Assembly (NCBI GenBank): GCA_903868795.1
Contig: CAIPWR010000067.1
Location: 1 to 40,501, forward strand
Direction: 5' to 3'
DNA from: an uncultured Spartobacteria bacterium
GTDB lineage: Bacteria; Verrucomicrobiota; Verrucomicrobiia; Chthoniobacterales; UBA6821
DNA: 40,501 nucleotides
Shown piece by piece: positions 7,654 through 18,875 of the stretch. A model generated the notes under the pieces. The model did no database searches. It was not told the origin of the DNA and saw only the letters and a program-made list of their open reading frames with translations. Made by a program: the position numbers and the translations under genes. Each line of letters opens with the position of its first letter. The first letter of the stretch is position 1.

Positions 7654-7799
7654 TAATATGGAACTCAGGAACTCAGGAATAGAATCTTGAAGTGGGATAC
7701 TGAAAATCACGAGAGATAGGTTTTTTTGCGATGAGATGGATGAGTCTCACTGAGACGGAAAGTCCCACAATTTTTTGTGAGTTCCTGAGTTCCATATTA
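7654..7799. repeat. 146-bp element with perfect 22-bp terminal inverted repeats
   Basis: The arms at 7654-7675 and 7778-7799 are exact reverse complements over 22 bases. They contain the tandem octamer GAACTCAG twice in a row. Inside, GTGGGA (7692-7697) pairs with TCCCAC (7763-7768), and GTCTCA (7744-7749) with TGAGAC (7751-7756), so a long branched stem can form. No ORF is present. It may be a small non-autonomous mobile element or a structured RNA. Confidence 0.65.
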
Positions 7800-7818
7800 A
7801 AACTCCTGCTGGAGGAGT
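7797..7818 (-). terminator. Short terminator after the ftsB-like gene
   Basis: On the minus strand ACTCCT, loop CCAGC and AGGAGT (7818-7802) are followed by TTTAAT. The hairpin lies about 18 bases after the ftsB-like stop codon and would end the greA-eno-ftsB transcript. Its tail overlaps the end of the 22-bp inverted repeat. Confidence 0.5.
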
Positions 7819-7836
7819 CTTTGTTTCCCGAGGCAA

Positions 7837-8184
7837 TCAAGAGCGCGGTTTGGCGCTGCTCAGGCGGAAGATCGTCTCACCATTCTTCATGAGATCGAGG
7901 CGATCACGGGCAATCATCTCAAGATACTCTTTGTCGGTTTGGAGGAGGTGGGCCTCCTGCTCATGATCGGCGGTTGATTTCTTCAGCTCTTCGAGATGCG
8001 CTGTCTGGACGGCGAGATCCTTTTTCATCTCGGAGAGTCGGACCCACTGAGGATAGAAGGTGAACCCCGCTATCAGCAGAGCACAGGCACCAATCAGACC
8101 CAGGACGACACGCATCGCGGTCGGAAGGAACTCCGACTGCGAGCGGCGACTTGAATTCGTATGGGCAACGTGACTGCCGGTCAT
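7837..8184 (-). CDS. FtsB/DivIC-type septum formation protein
   Basis: This 115-residue single-pass protein should act in the divisome at the inner membrane. A short basic cytoplasmic tail (residues 1-24) precedes a membrane helix (about 25-44, VVLGLIGACALLIAGFTF). A periplasmic coiled coil follows (about 50-85, rich in Leu, Glu and Lys). The closing segment YLEMIARDRLDLMKNGETIFRL is the hallmark of the FtsB/DivIC family. The family bridges FtsL and FtsQ and helps activate septal peptidoglycan synthesis. It starts ten bases after the eno stop; the eno-ftsB order is common in many bacteria and supports the call. Confidence 0.9.
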   Translation of the reverse strand: MTGSHVAHTNSSRRSQSEFLPTAMRVVLGLIGACALLIAGFTFYPQWVRLSEMKKDLAVQTAHLEELKKSTADHEQEAHLLQTDKEYLEMIARDRLDLMKNGETIFRLSSAKPRS

Positions 8185-8194
8185 CTCGTTTTTA

Positions 8195-11418
<3,224 letters not shown>

Positions 11419-11469
11419 GAGTGCGCGGATTCTAGTCGCACTCTTCTTTCAAAAGAAGGAAATTAAAAT

Positions 11470-12114
11470 TTAACTGATCACGGACTTCGCCAAATACTCG
11501 CAAAGAGTGGATCGATCGGGCAGATGATCGCGTCGTCCCGAGCGATCCAGAAAGCCGAAACCCTCGCCGTAGGAGGGGCCATTCACCACGCACGAATCGG
11601 TATGATATTTTTGCATTTGGGCGAGCCCTGCTTCGAGGGCAGATTCCTTCGTGCCCCCGGCTTCGAATTTCCATCCGGTGATTCGGGCCTCGGGAAACCA
11701 ACCGCGCATCAGGGGGAGAAGTTTTGGGGTTGGTTCCAAGGTGAGATTAAGAGTTCCCTCGGATGTCGGGATTTTTCCCGATCCAGCACTTGGTAAATAA
11801 AAGTCACTCACGGCTGCCGTATGGAAGACACCAATAATGGGGAGGAGCTCGGCTGAAAGATTCTCCAAGGCAGCTTTTAGATCGGCGGTGCAGGCAAAAG
11901 GAATGACCTGTTCGCAGTGTCGTATCAATTCGGCAGAGTCTGCCGTCGAACCGCTTCCCCGAAGCGCAATAACGGAATGTCCGGAATGAATGAGTTTTAG
12001 TGCCAGCATGGTGCCAAGTTCTCCGGTGGAGCGGTTACTGATCAGTCGCATCGCATCGAGGGGCTCCTGGGTCGGGCCCAACGTAACAAGGAGAGTTGGC
12101 TTAAGAGGTTTCAT
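11470..12114 (-). CDS. coaB: Phosphopantothenate-cysteine ligase (CoaB), standalone
   Basis: The protein matches the CoaB half of the usual CoaBC fusion, which joins 4'-phosphopantothenate to cysteine in coenzyme A synthesis. The family signature GPTQEPLDAMRLISNRSTGELG is split over residues 13-34 and marks the nucleotide-binding site. HTAAVSDFYLP and the following GSGKIPTSE match the AAVADF and Lys-rich segments, and ITGWKFEAG the later GFAAET-type motif. About 214 residues is right for CoaB alone; no CoaC flavoprotein domain is present and none lies in the window. An upstream GTG at 12147 would overlap the hydrolase stop codon by eight bases and is the alternative start. It is the last gene of the rluD-to-coaB run. 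Confidence 0.87.
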   Translation of the reverse strand: MKPLKPTLLVTLGPTQEPLDAMRLISNRSTGELGTMLALKLIHSGHSVIALRGSGSTADSAELIRHCEQVIPFACTADLKAALENLSAELLPIIGVFHTAAVSDFYLPSAGSGKIPTSEGTLNLTLEPTPKLLPLMRGWFPEARITGWKFEAGGTKESALEAGLAQMQKYHTDSCVVNGPSYGEGFGFLDRSGRRDHLPDRSTLCEYLAKSVIS

Positions 12115-12139
12115 TACAGGGATTCGGACATCAAGAATG

Positions 12140-13141
12140 TTAATCACATTGCCGGTTTTGCATATACTGCTCTGCTTCCTGAAGTGCGCAGTTCATGGCA
12201 TCGTAGCCGAAGTGTCCTTGGTCGACTTCAAGGTATCTGGCACCTCCCCAGGAAGCACAGAGACTCTTAAGGGACTCTGAAGGAGATAGTCGGTCATACT
12301 TTCCTCCAATAATCGTGATCCTAGCCGGTGGTGTGAGAGGAGTCAGTCGATCCGGCGAACTTAGGTGAGCATGTCGATCGAGTGCTTCGGGGTGAACTCC
12401 ATTACGCTTCAGATAACTGGCCATCATGCGGCTGGCTGGACTTCCGAATGTGGCATGTTTTACGTCGGCAACGGGCTGCAATAGAACACTAAAATCGGTC
12501 TTCTCCAAAGCGAGTGCTATAGAGGCTACCCAGGCGCCGTAACTTGTAGCGAGCAGTGCGATCCTCTTTGATCCGCGCTGCCTGCACCAAGCGATGAGTT
12601 GACGTAATTCGATGACCGATTGCCTGAGAGCCTCTGCATTTCTGATCAGGTCAGAAGTAATACTCAAGGCACCATTGGCATACCCGCGCGGGATCCGGCT
12701 GTAATGGTAGGGCAAATGTGGAAACAGGACATTCCAGCCCTGTTTATTAAAGCGTGCCGCAATACGGCGGTAGCCGTAGTCACTGGCGGACATGAGCGCA
12801 TGCAAGAGAATGATCGTCGGCGCTCCAGGAGATACATTTGGGGTTGTCGTTTCAAAGAGGTGGGCGCTGACAGTATTATTCTCAGGATGGATTCCAGGAA
12901 GCGGAGAATTCCACGAAAGACGGTGACCATCCCTCCTCCAATCTGGAGATGGTAATGTACGATCTTCTTCTGGAGTGGCATAATAGCTCCGATAATCATG
13001 CACCTGGCACTCCAGCAGATATTCCTCCAGGCGGTCCCTTGTGACGGCGTGATGGCGCAGTCGCCACTGAGCGGTATTCATCATGGCGCACATGATGGCA
13101 TCCATTCCAGCATGGGCCGTTCGGTTGATCAGGGATCTCAT
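12140..13141 (-). CDS. Alpha/beta hydrolase
   Basis: This 333-residue protein has the alpha/beta hydrolase fold. The likely nucleophile is the Ser of ATSYGAW, where Ala replaces the first Gly of the usual GxSxG. The acid is probably the Asp in GGKYDRLSP and the base the His in DQGHFGYD, all in the expected order. HALMSASDYGYR would supply the oxyanion region. The first about 80 residues are an extra N-terminal part with many Arg and His. There is no signal peptide, so it should be cytoplasmic. Its start overlaps the stop of the acyltransferase gene by four bases, so the two are probably co-translated and may share a lipid-related role. The substrate is unknown. Confidence 0.85.
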   Translation of the reverse strand: MRSLINRTAHAGMDAIMCAMMNTAQWRLRHHAVTRDRLEEYLLECQVHDYRSYYATPEEDRTLPSPDWRRDGHRLSWNSPLPGIHPENNTVSAHLFETTTPNVSPGAPTIILLHALMSASDYGYRRIAARFNKQGWNVLFPHLPYHYSRIPRGYANGALSITSDLIRNAEALRQSVIELRQLIAWCRQRGSKRIALLATSYGAWVASIALALEKTDFSVLLQPVADVKHATFGSPASRMMASYLKRNGVHPEALDRHAHLSSPDRLTPLTPPARITIIGGKYDRLSPSESLKSLCASWGGARYLEVDQGHFGYDAMNCALQEAEQYMQNRQCD

Positions 13142-13884
13142 GGATGGATACCTTTTCTAGCTTGAGGGGTCTGGGGTAGATCTTCCGCTGAGAGATGAAA
13201 GCGAGCCATGGCCTCCTCCTTGAGTGAAATAAAAGCCTGAGAGAGATCCTCCGCAAAGCGTTCCCGGGCCCCTGATTGACGGGCATCTTCTTTAGGGGGT
13301 TCAATGGCATCGCCGATGATGAGATAAAGGGAGATTCGTTGGAGCCAGTTGTCCGGTTTGTAAAGACGATCACTCCCAATCAACACGCAGGGAATGATGG
13401 GAACTCCCGAATGGATGCTAAGCATGGTAAGGCCCGGCTTCATCGCTGCCCCGTTGATAATCGACCATTCAGCAGCTCGGAGCCCTCCCTCGGGGAAGAT
13501 CCCTATGACCCGCTCGTCGTCAAGTCGGTGGAAGGCCTGCCGGAGAGCTGTGCGGTCTGCTCCACTCCGGTCGACGGGAATACAGTTCAACCAAGTGAAA
13601 GCCCGCTCCGACCAACCGGCTTGAAAGAGTTCCTTCATGGCCAGCCAATCAAGCCGTCTCGGAAAAAATCCACTCAGGATGGGGGGATCAAAGTGGCTGA
13701 TGTGATTCGAGGCCATGATCAAGGCCCCTTTACGGGGAACAGGAGCCAGCTCCACCACATGAACCTTACAAGTGAGGGTATAGAGAATTCTGCATCCGGT
13801 GATGACAATCCAGTGGAAGGCTGTCCGTAGGATTCTCTCTGGCAGTGAGCCGCACGAGTGAGGATGTGTCGGAGTTGCTTTCAA
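13138..13884 (-). CDS. PlsC-type 1-acyl-glycerol-3-phosphate acyltransferase family protein
   Basis: The protein carries the PlsC/LPLAT acyltransferase motifs: NHISHFDPP (HxxxxD catalytic pair), IPVDRSG as the second block, IFPEGG (glycerophosphate binding) and VPIIPC. The family transfers an acyl chain from acyl-ACP or acyl-CoA to lysophosphatidic acid or a related lipid at the inner membrane. The open frame extends to 14133, but the first 70 or so codons overlap the uracil-DNA glycosylase gene in another frame and look like noise. No ATG lies between there and the HxxxxD motif. A TTG at 13884 giving 248 residues is the best guess and leaves 40 bp after the glycosylase stop. The start is uncertain; the family is not. 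Confidence 0.85.
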   Translation of the reverse strand: MKATPTHPHSCGSLPERILRTAFHWIVITGCRILYTLTCKVHVVELAPVPRKGALIMASNHISHFDPPILSGFFPRRLDWLAMKELFQAGWSERAFTWLNCIPVDRSGADRTALRQAFHRLDDERVIGIFPEGGLRAAEWSIINGAAMKPGLTMLSIHSGVPIIPCVLIGSDRLYKPDNWLQRISLYLIIGDAIEPPKEDARQSGARERFAEDLSQAFISLKEEAMARFHLSAEDLPQTPQARKGIHP

Positions 13885-13924
13885 CGAGGAAATGAGGGAA
13901 CGAACCCGTGAGAAGCTAGGGTCC

Positions 13925-14788
13925 CTAGGCTTTTTCCAAAAAGTAGCCGCGCTGCTTGGCGCTAATGGGGCGGCCGAGTTTTTCAAGCACGAGAAGCATG
14001 TCATCCCAGACTTTCCTTTTCTCGGCGAGCGTCTGATTCCGCAAGAGGTAGGCGGGATGATAAGTCGGCATGAGAGGCACACCGTGATATTCGAGCCATT
14101 TGCCACGGACATCACGCATCGTGTGGGGTTCACCCAGCAACCCCTCCACGGCAGTCAGGCCGAGAGCGACGATGACCTTCGGTTTGATGAGCTCGATCTG
14201 TTGAGTGAGCCATGGAAGGCATGTGGCCATCTCTGCGGGCTTTGGCTTGCGGTTCCCAGACTCTCCCTCAGGCATGTCGGGGCGGCACTTCAGGACATTG
14301 GCGATGAAGATCTCCTCACGGGTGTACTCCATCGCGCTGATGATTTTGGTAAGAAGTTGGCCAGCCTTGCCGATGAAGGGTTCACCGCGGAGATCCTCCT
14401 CCTCGCCCGGTGCCTCTCCGACAAAGAGCAGTTCTGCGAAGGGATTGCCAACGCCATAGACCACCTGAGTACGGCTGGTCACGAGATGGGGGCAACGCGT
14501 GCAGGAAAGAATACTTTTTTTGAGGACTTCCAGCTTGGCCAGTCGCCCATCGTCGTTGCCAGAAGCGACGGGAGAAGTGGGTTTTAATTGTTCTGACGAC
14601 TCTGCCGACTTGATCGGTTCCTCGCTCGGTCCCGTCGATTTTTCAAAGGAAGGAGGGAGTGAGGCTTTGAGATTTTCAAGGCTGGTCCGGGTGGCTTTCG
14701 GTTTGGCGCGCAGATTCTTGGTCATGGACTGAAGAATGGGAAGCGTTGCGTCTAAGGCTTCCTGAAAATCGTCTGGTGTCGTGCTCAT
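13925..14788 (-). CDS. Family 4 uracil-DNA glycosylase (Fe-S type)
   Basis: This enzyme removes uracil from DNA, the first step of base-excision repair after cytosine deamination. The core spans about residues 85-275 of 287. Four cysteines for a 4Fe-4S cluster are seen in CTRC, NVLKCRP and the EMATCLPW segment. Active-site motif A is GEAPGEEED and the second motif is PTYHPAYLLR. The N-terminal 80 residues are a low-complexity Ser/Lys/Glu/Pro linker, probably disordered, as in many proteins of the family. The start ATG overlaps the rluD-like stop by four bases, which supports co-translation. Confidence 0.93.
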   Translation of the reverse strand: MSTTPDDFQEALDATLPILQSMTKNLRAKPKATRTSLENLKASLPPSFEKSTGPSEEPIKSAESSEQLKPTSPVASGNDDGRLAKLEVLKKSILSCTRCPHLVTSRTQVVYGVGNPFAELLFVGEAPGEEEDLRGEPFIGKAGQLLTKIISAMEYTREEIFIANVLKCRPDMPEGESGNRKPKPAEMATCLPWLTQQIELIKPKVIVALGLTAVEGLLGEPHTMRDVRGKWLEYHGVPLMPTYHPAYLLRNQTLAEKRKVWDDMLLVLEKLGRPISAKQRGYFLEKA

Positions 14789-15717
14789 GCACGGGATGGT
14801 GGCTTTGATGTGGGCAGGGGGACGAGTGCAAAATCCGCGGGTAGGGGGGCTTCACAGCAAAGGGGTTCGCCGGTGCGTGGGTGCTGGAACTCTAACTTCC
14901 AGGCATGGAGCAGGTGACGTTCGAAGCGGTCGCGCTTTCCGTAGAGGGGGTCCCCTGCGATCGGGTGTCCCAGGCTCTGAAGATGGACGCGGATCTGGTG
15001 GGTGCGTCCTGTGCGGGGCATGCAGGCAATGAGTGTCCAGCCATCACGGGTGGAGAGAAGTTCGTAGTCAGTCACGGCGTCGCGTCCCGAGGGGGCACGC
15101 CGGGGGGTCATTTTCTGGCGCTGGACCGGATGACGGCCGATGGCGAGATCGATGGTTCCTTTGGCATGACGAGGCCTTCCCCTGATGATGGCGAGATAGG
15201 TTTTCTTGACCTGGCGATCCGCGAAGGCTTGGGAGAGCGCTGCGTGAGTCTGATCGTTCTTCGCAACGACGATGCAGCCACTCGTTTCCTTATCAAGTCG
15301 ATGGACGATGCCGGGACGATGCTCCTCGGAGCCCGCCGAGAGTGAGGCCCCGTGATGCAGGAGGGCATTGACCAGAGTTCCTTCCTCGTGGCCCGCTCCG
15401 ATATGCACGACCATGCCAGCCGGCTTGTTGACGACGAGCAGATCATCATCCTCGTGCAGGATTTCCAAGGGAATGTCCTCGGCTCTGGCTCCGGTCGGTG
15501 GCTTTGGCGGCTCCTCCTCGATACGGAAGAGATCTCCCGACTTCACCTCTTCATTGTTTTTGACTAGCTCTCCTCGCAGGGTGACTCTTCCGGATTTCAC
15601 TAGGGCCTGGATCTTGGAACGCGAAAGATGGGGGAGATAACGAACGAGAACCATGTCGACCCTCTGGCGGCTATCCTCCTCGGAGGCGGTGATTTCGTGG
15701 ACTGTGGGTTCGGTCAT
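14785..15717 (-). CDS. rluD: RluA-family 23S rRNA pseudouridine synthase
   Basis: The protein isomerises uridine to pseudouridine in RNA. An N-terminal S4 RNA-binding domain (about residues 15-70, RVDMVLVRYLPHLSRSKIQALVKSGRV in part) is followed by the catalytic domain. The catalytic Asp is in HRLDKETSG and further family motifs are VVNKPAGMVVH, KTYLA, RTGRTHQIRVHL and GHPIAGDPLYG. The S4 domain and a length of 310 point to the RluD type, which modifies helix 69 of 23S rRNA; RluC-like specificity cannot be excluded. It is the first gene of the minus-strand block and is divergent from the kinase gene. Confidence 0.9.
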   Translation of the reverse strand: MTEPTVHEITASEEDSRQRVDMVLVRYLPHLSRSKIQALVKSGRVTLRGELVKNNEEVKSGDLFRIEEEPPKPPTGARAEDIPLEILHEDDDLLVVNKPAGMVVHIGAGHEEGTLVNALLHHGASLSAGSEEHRPGIVHRLDKETSGCIVVAKNDQTHAALSQAFADRQVKKTYLAIIRGRPRHAKGTIDLAIGRHPVQRQKMTPRRAPSGRDAVTDYELLSTRDGWTLIACMPRTGRTHQIRVHLQSLGHPIAGDPLYGKRDRFERHLLHAWKLEFQHPRTGEPLCCEAPLPADFALVPLPTSKPPSRA

Positions 15718-15769
15718 GGGAAGTGAGTTCTCGTTCTCGGCTGCGTTTCCTGATCCGAGTCGCTTGAAG

Positions 15770-15788
15770 AATGGTGGTTTCCGCCATT
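15770..15788 (+). other. Hairpin just before the kinase start
   Basis: AATGGTGG, loop TTT and CCGCCATT form an 8-bp stem with one G-U pair on the plus strand. It ends 12 bases before the kinase ATG at 15800 and could affect translation initiation. No Shine-Dalgarno is seen in the region. Confidence 0.3.
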
Positions 15789-15799
15789 AGGGTCAATGG

Positions 15800-16834
15800 A
15801 TGTCATCAGTCACCCCAGATCTCTCCGAGGAGCCATGTTCCTCTTGCGGGGTGATGCTGGACACAGCGAGGGAGCCTTTTTTCTCGATGGTTCGTTGCCC
15901 GCGCTGCCGCTCCGAGGTCAGGGTTAGGGGAAGGATCGGCCCTTATGAGCTTCTCGAAATCGCGGGTCAGGGTGGGAGCGGACGCGTTTTCCGGGCGCGG
16001 TACACGACGCAGGATGGGTCTGTCTCTGAGGTGGCGCTCAAGGTCTTGGAAAAATCATTTCCTGATTACGAGGAACATTTGATGCTTCTGCGGAATGAGT
16101 CGGTCTTTGCCCAGTTGGTGGATCACCCCTCGGTGGTGAAGGTTCTTGCTCTGGAGGAGGATGAGCATGGAGCTCGCCTGATGATGGAATTCATGGAAGG
16201 GGGATCTCTCCATGAGCGGATTGTCTCTCCGGATTCCCAGGCTAATCACCGTGATCACCTCGATCGCCTCGATGAGCGGAGCGTCCTAAGGGTCGGGATG
16301 GAAATCCTCGATGCTCTTGGGGCGGCGGAGGCGCGTGGGATCGTGCACCGTGACCTGAAGCCCGCCAATATTCTCTTCGCCCGAGGAGGAAGGGCCAAGT
16401 TGGGGGATTTCGGACTCGCCCGCAGTAAAGCAGCAGAAGCCGTCGACCAGTCTCATCTCTTTGCCACCCCTGACTATGTGGCTCCCGAGATGCTGGAAGG
16501 GTTTCCCGGTGATTTTCGGTCCGATCTCTATGGACTGGGATGCTGTCTCTACCATGCGCTGGCCTCCGCCTCTCCCTATCAAACGGAGGGGCTCTCGATA
16601 CCTGAGTTATTGGCGCTGAAGTTGCGGCCGGTCTCCCTCTTGGGGGTGACGGCCTCTCCTGCAACAAGAGAACTTCTGGCTCGGATGACGGATCCTGATC
16701 CGAGAAAACGCTTCGCTTCCTATGAACAGGCGCGGAGTGCGATCCTCGTCACGATCGATTCGCTAGAAAGCAAGAAAACGGGCTTCGGTGCGTTGATGAA
16801 GAACCTTCTCAAGGGAAAGATCCGTAATCGTTGA
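15800..16834 (+). CDS. Hanks-type serine/threonine protein kinase with N-terminal zinc ribbon
   Basis: The protein phosphorylates Ser/Thr residues on unknown targets. Four cysteines in two CxxC pairs (Cys13, Cys16, Cys33, Cys36) form a probable zinc ribbon. The kinase domain runs from about 48 to 320: Gly-rich loop GQGGSGRVF (56-64), ATP-binding Lys81 in VALK, catalytic HRDLKPAN (183-190), DFG (203-205) and APEML. All residues needed for catalysis are present. There is no transmembrane helix or PASTA repeat; the last 30 residues are basic and may contact the membrane or nucleic acid. The cyclase-like gene follows after 96 bp in the same direction, so the two may form a signalling pair. Such kinases are abundant in Planctomycetes and Verrucomicrobia. 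Confidence 0.92.
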   Translation: MSSVTPDLSEEPCSSCGVMLDTAREPFFSMVRCPRCRSEVRVRGRIGPYELLEIAGQGGSGRVFRARYTTQDGSVSEVALKVLEKSFPDYEEHLMLLRNESVFAQLVDHPSVVKVLALEEDEHGARLMMEFMEGGSLHERIVSPDSQANHRDHLDRLDERSVLRVGMEILDALGAAEARGIVHRDLKPANILFARGGRAKLGDFGLARSKAAEAVDQSHLFATPDYVAPEMLEGFPGDFRSDLYGLGCCLYHALASASPYQTEGLSIPELLALKLRPVSLLGVTASPATRELLARMTDPDPRKRFASYEQARSAILVTIDSLESKKTGFGALMKNLLKGKIRNR

Positions 16835-16930
16835 CGCGTTTCCCTTGATTCCCCCTGATGTTGCTGAAAATCTAGCTCTCCGTGGGCAATTATCCCTCTC
16901 CATCACAACGACAAGTCTAACAAGATTGAA

Positions 16931-18199
16931 ATGAGGCTGCTGAAATCATTCCTGATCCTCCTGATCGTCTCGGTGACGTCCCTTGTCGTTCTTCAACTTG
17001 TGGGGGCTTTTGCCGGAGTGGGGAGCGCATGGCAAAATCTGATTCATGCAACCGCGCTTCATGCCGCCGCGCATGGCCTGCCACTGGTGCTGGCATTGAT
17101 CCTTATTCCGTTCTCCCTCTGGGTTGGTCTTGGGGCCAGCTTGCGGGAAATGCTGGTGCTGGCACTTGCCTCCTTGCTGCTCATGCTCGGGGGATCGCTG
17201 GTCGTCACTCTTTACAACACTTATCTCAATCCCGCGCCCGGTATTGCGGCCCTCCTTCTCTCCGTGATTGTGATCACTCTCTTCCGCAGGACCGAGGCTG
17301 GATCAAGGGAGCCTGTGTTGAGGCGTCTTTTCGGTCAGCGTCTTCGACCCGAGATCTTCCGCCAGTTGGTCGACGGGGAATTGCCCGTTGATTTTCCCGG
17401 CGAGATGCATGAGGCCTCGGTGCTCGTCTGCTCGGTGCATAACCATGTTGAACTCATGGAGGTGCTGAAGCCTGCAGACTATGTCTCCCTCATGAATCTC
17501 TATCTCCGCACGGCCTCCGACTTCCTGGTCGATGTCGGTGGTTATCTTGACGAATGTTCCGGTGAAAGTATCCGGGTTATCTTCGGGGTTCCGCTGGCGC
17601 CTCAGGGAGTTCTCAACCATGCGGCCAAGGCCGCCCGTGCGGCAATCGATCTGGTGGCTCGCCTCGAGGAGCTCAACCGTGAATGTGACAATCGCTGGCA
17701 GCAGCGTCTCGATTTCCGCATCGGGGTGAACTCGGGCCCCATGATTGCCGCCGCCTACGGCGGTACCCGGCTGGGACGGTACAGCGTCTCGGGACCCGTC
17801 GTTGATTTTACTCGTCATCTTTCCGCTGCTTGTGCCCAGTATGGTTGCCGGATCCTGAGTGGGCCTTTATCGTATGAAATGGCTTCCGAAACCGTGGAAG
17901 GACGTCCCATCGATCTTCTCCAGCGCGCCGGCAGTCGCCGCCGTGTCGAACTCTACGAGTTCCTAGCACCGAAGAACTCCCTCTCACCGGAGCGGGAGCG
18001 TAGCCGCGACCAGTTCTGGAAAGGGGTGATTCTTTTCCGTGAGCGTAAGTGGGAGGAGGCCATCAAGGCCTTTGCTTCAGCACGGATCGCGGGTATTCCC
18101 GACAGGGTGCTCGATCATTATCTGGAGCGTGTAGAGAGGGCGCGCCGAGGAGAGGATGAACTGACGCCCGAGCAGGCGTTGCTTGCCGAGGCAGTCTGA
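16931..18199 (+). CDS. Membrane protein with degenerate class III nucleotidyl cyclase domain
   Basis: The N-terminus has about four hydrophobic segments (residues 5-30, 47-68, 73-96, 102-118). A cyclase-like domain (about 160-335) and a TPR-like helical segment (about 360-405, WKGVILFRERKWEEAIKAF) follow. Order and spacing match the class III cyclase fold, but key residues are changed. The first metal Asp is Ser168, the purine-specifying Lys position is Glu208, the second metal Asp is Glu212, and the Asp-x-x-Asn and Arg region (GDTVNLAARL in active enzymes) reads GPVVDFTRHL at 288-297. Catalysis is unlikely by these criteria. It may be a nucleotide sensor or scaffold for the kinase encoded upstream. 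Confidence 0.85.
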   Translation: MRLLKSFLILLIVSVTSLVVLQLVGAFAGVGSAWQNLIHATALHAAAHGLPLVLALILIPFSLWVGLGASLREMLVLALASLLLMLGGSLVVTLYNTYLNPAPGIAALLLSVIVITLFRRTEAGSREPVLRRLFGQRLRPEIFRQLVDGELPVDFPGEMHEASVLVCSVHNHVELMEVLKPADYVSLMNLYLRTASDFLVDVGGYLDECSGESIRVIFGVPLAPQGVLNHAAKAARAAIDLVARLEELNRECDNRWQQRLDFRIGVNSGPMIAAAYGGTRLGRYSVSGPVVDFTRHLSAACAQYGCRILSGPLSYEMASETVEGRPIDLLQRAGSRRRVELYEFLAPKNSLSPERERSRDQFWKGVILFRERKWEEAIKAFASARIAGIPDRVLDHYLERVERARRGEDELTPEQALLAEAV

Positions 18200-18202
18200 T
18201 TT

Positions 18203-18224
18203 TCCCGACTAGTGATCGTCGGGA
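18203..18224. terminator. Inverted repeat between convergent genes
   Basis: TCCCGAC and GTCGGGA form a perfect 7-bp inverted repeat with an 8-base loop. It spans the stop codon of the minus-strand gene ending at 18209 and lies four bases after the cyclase-like gene. There is no U-tract on either strand, so a role in termination is only possible. Confidence 0.3.
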
Positions 18225-18808
18225 TCGACGGTGCCGATGGTCCTCATTCCTTTTTTGGAAAGTTCAAACAGTTCCGTGGAGACAGGCTGAGGTGAGATCA
18301 GGTAGTCGTCTCGAATTGTCCGGATCATTTCGGGGAGCCTGTTTGCGAGTTTGGGGAAGACATAGATTTTCGTTCGTGAAGGAATGGCCACGATCAGCTC
18401 TGGACCGAAGATCGCACTGAAGCGGCGGAGAAATCCCGGGTTTAGAATGCACGAGGCCAGTTTCGGGTCCTCCGAACTTATCACTGCCGCCTGGATCACT
18501 TGATGGTTGTCACGCACCATGAGGGGGTTGATGGTGGCCATTAAGAGGGACGTATCCTCACGAGACCCCTTCACAAAGCCATCCCAGTCTTTGGGGGACA
18601 TCCTGACATCCGATCCGAGGGGAATTATTTCGCCATGGCTGCTGATATGGCCCGGAAAAAGCAGTGTTCTTTTCGATCCGGGAAGGAATCGATGAACAGG
18701 TGGACGTTCAAAGTACCCTCCGAAGAGCAATGCCGAAGCCTCCTTTTCATCGCTTCCTTGGAGACGGGTCCACGCCCCCAAGGAGAGCAGAGTGCACAGC
18801 AGAATCAT
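18209..18808 (-). CDS. Unknown secreted protein
   Basis: I do not recognise this 199-residue protein. The ATG at 18808 opens a typical signal peptide (MILLCTLLSLGAW), with a likely cut near LQGSDEKEAS, so it should be periplasmic or outer-membrane associated. The mature part is mixed alpha/beta, with segments such as LLFPGHISSHGEIIPLG, ELIVAIPSRTKIYVFPKLA and a C-terminal ELSKKGMRTIGTVDP. The frame is open to 18946, but the upstream part covers the ruvA start on the other strand and carries no signal. It is divergent from ruvA and convergent with the cyclase-like gene. No catalytic motif is visible. Confidence 0.7.
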   Translation of the reverse strand: MILLCTLLSLGAWTRLQGSDEKEASALLFGGYFERPPVHRFLPGSKRTLLFPGHISSHGEIIPLGSDVRMSPKDWDGFVKGSREDTSLLMATINPLMVRDNHQVIQAAVISSEDPKLASCILNPGFLRRFSAIFGPELIVAIPSRTKIYVFPKLANRLPEMIRTIRDDYLISPQPVSTELFELSKKGMRTIGTVDPDDH

Positions 18809-18875
18809 TGGAATTCGGATCGAGCACGACAACCTCTGGTCTTTACCGCTCAAGATGGGTAGAAAAATGGGTGTC

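Larger units (their letters stand above)
7409..7836. other. Intergenic region between ftsB-like gene and prfB
   Basis: This 428-bp gap has no full-length gene. Read in the direction of prfB it holds a short terminator after the ftsB-like gene, a 146-bp inverted-repeat element, and a diverged second copy of the prfB 5' end. Next come three small hairpins, a terminator-like stem with a U-rich tract, and finally the prfB start. Each is listed separately. Confidence 0.8.

Noticed and set aside
13885-14133. N-terminal extension of the acyltransferase into the uracil-DNA glycosylase gene
   Set aside because: The extension is read in another frame of a confident gene, and its composition is unlike a protein N-terminus of the family.
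16931-18199. Active adenylate or guanylate cyclase
   Set aside because: Both metal-binding Asp positions and the Lys and Asn/Arg positions are substituted.
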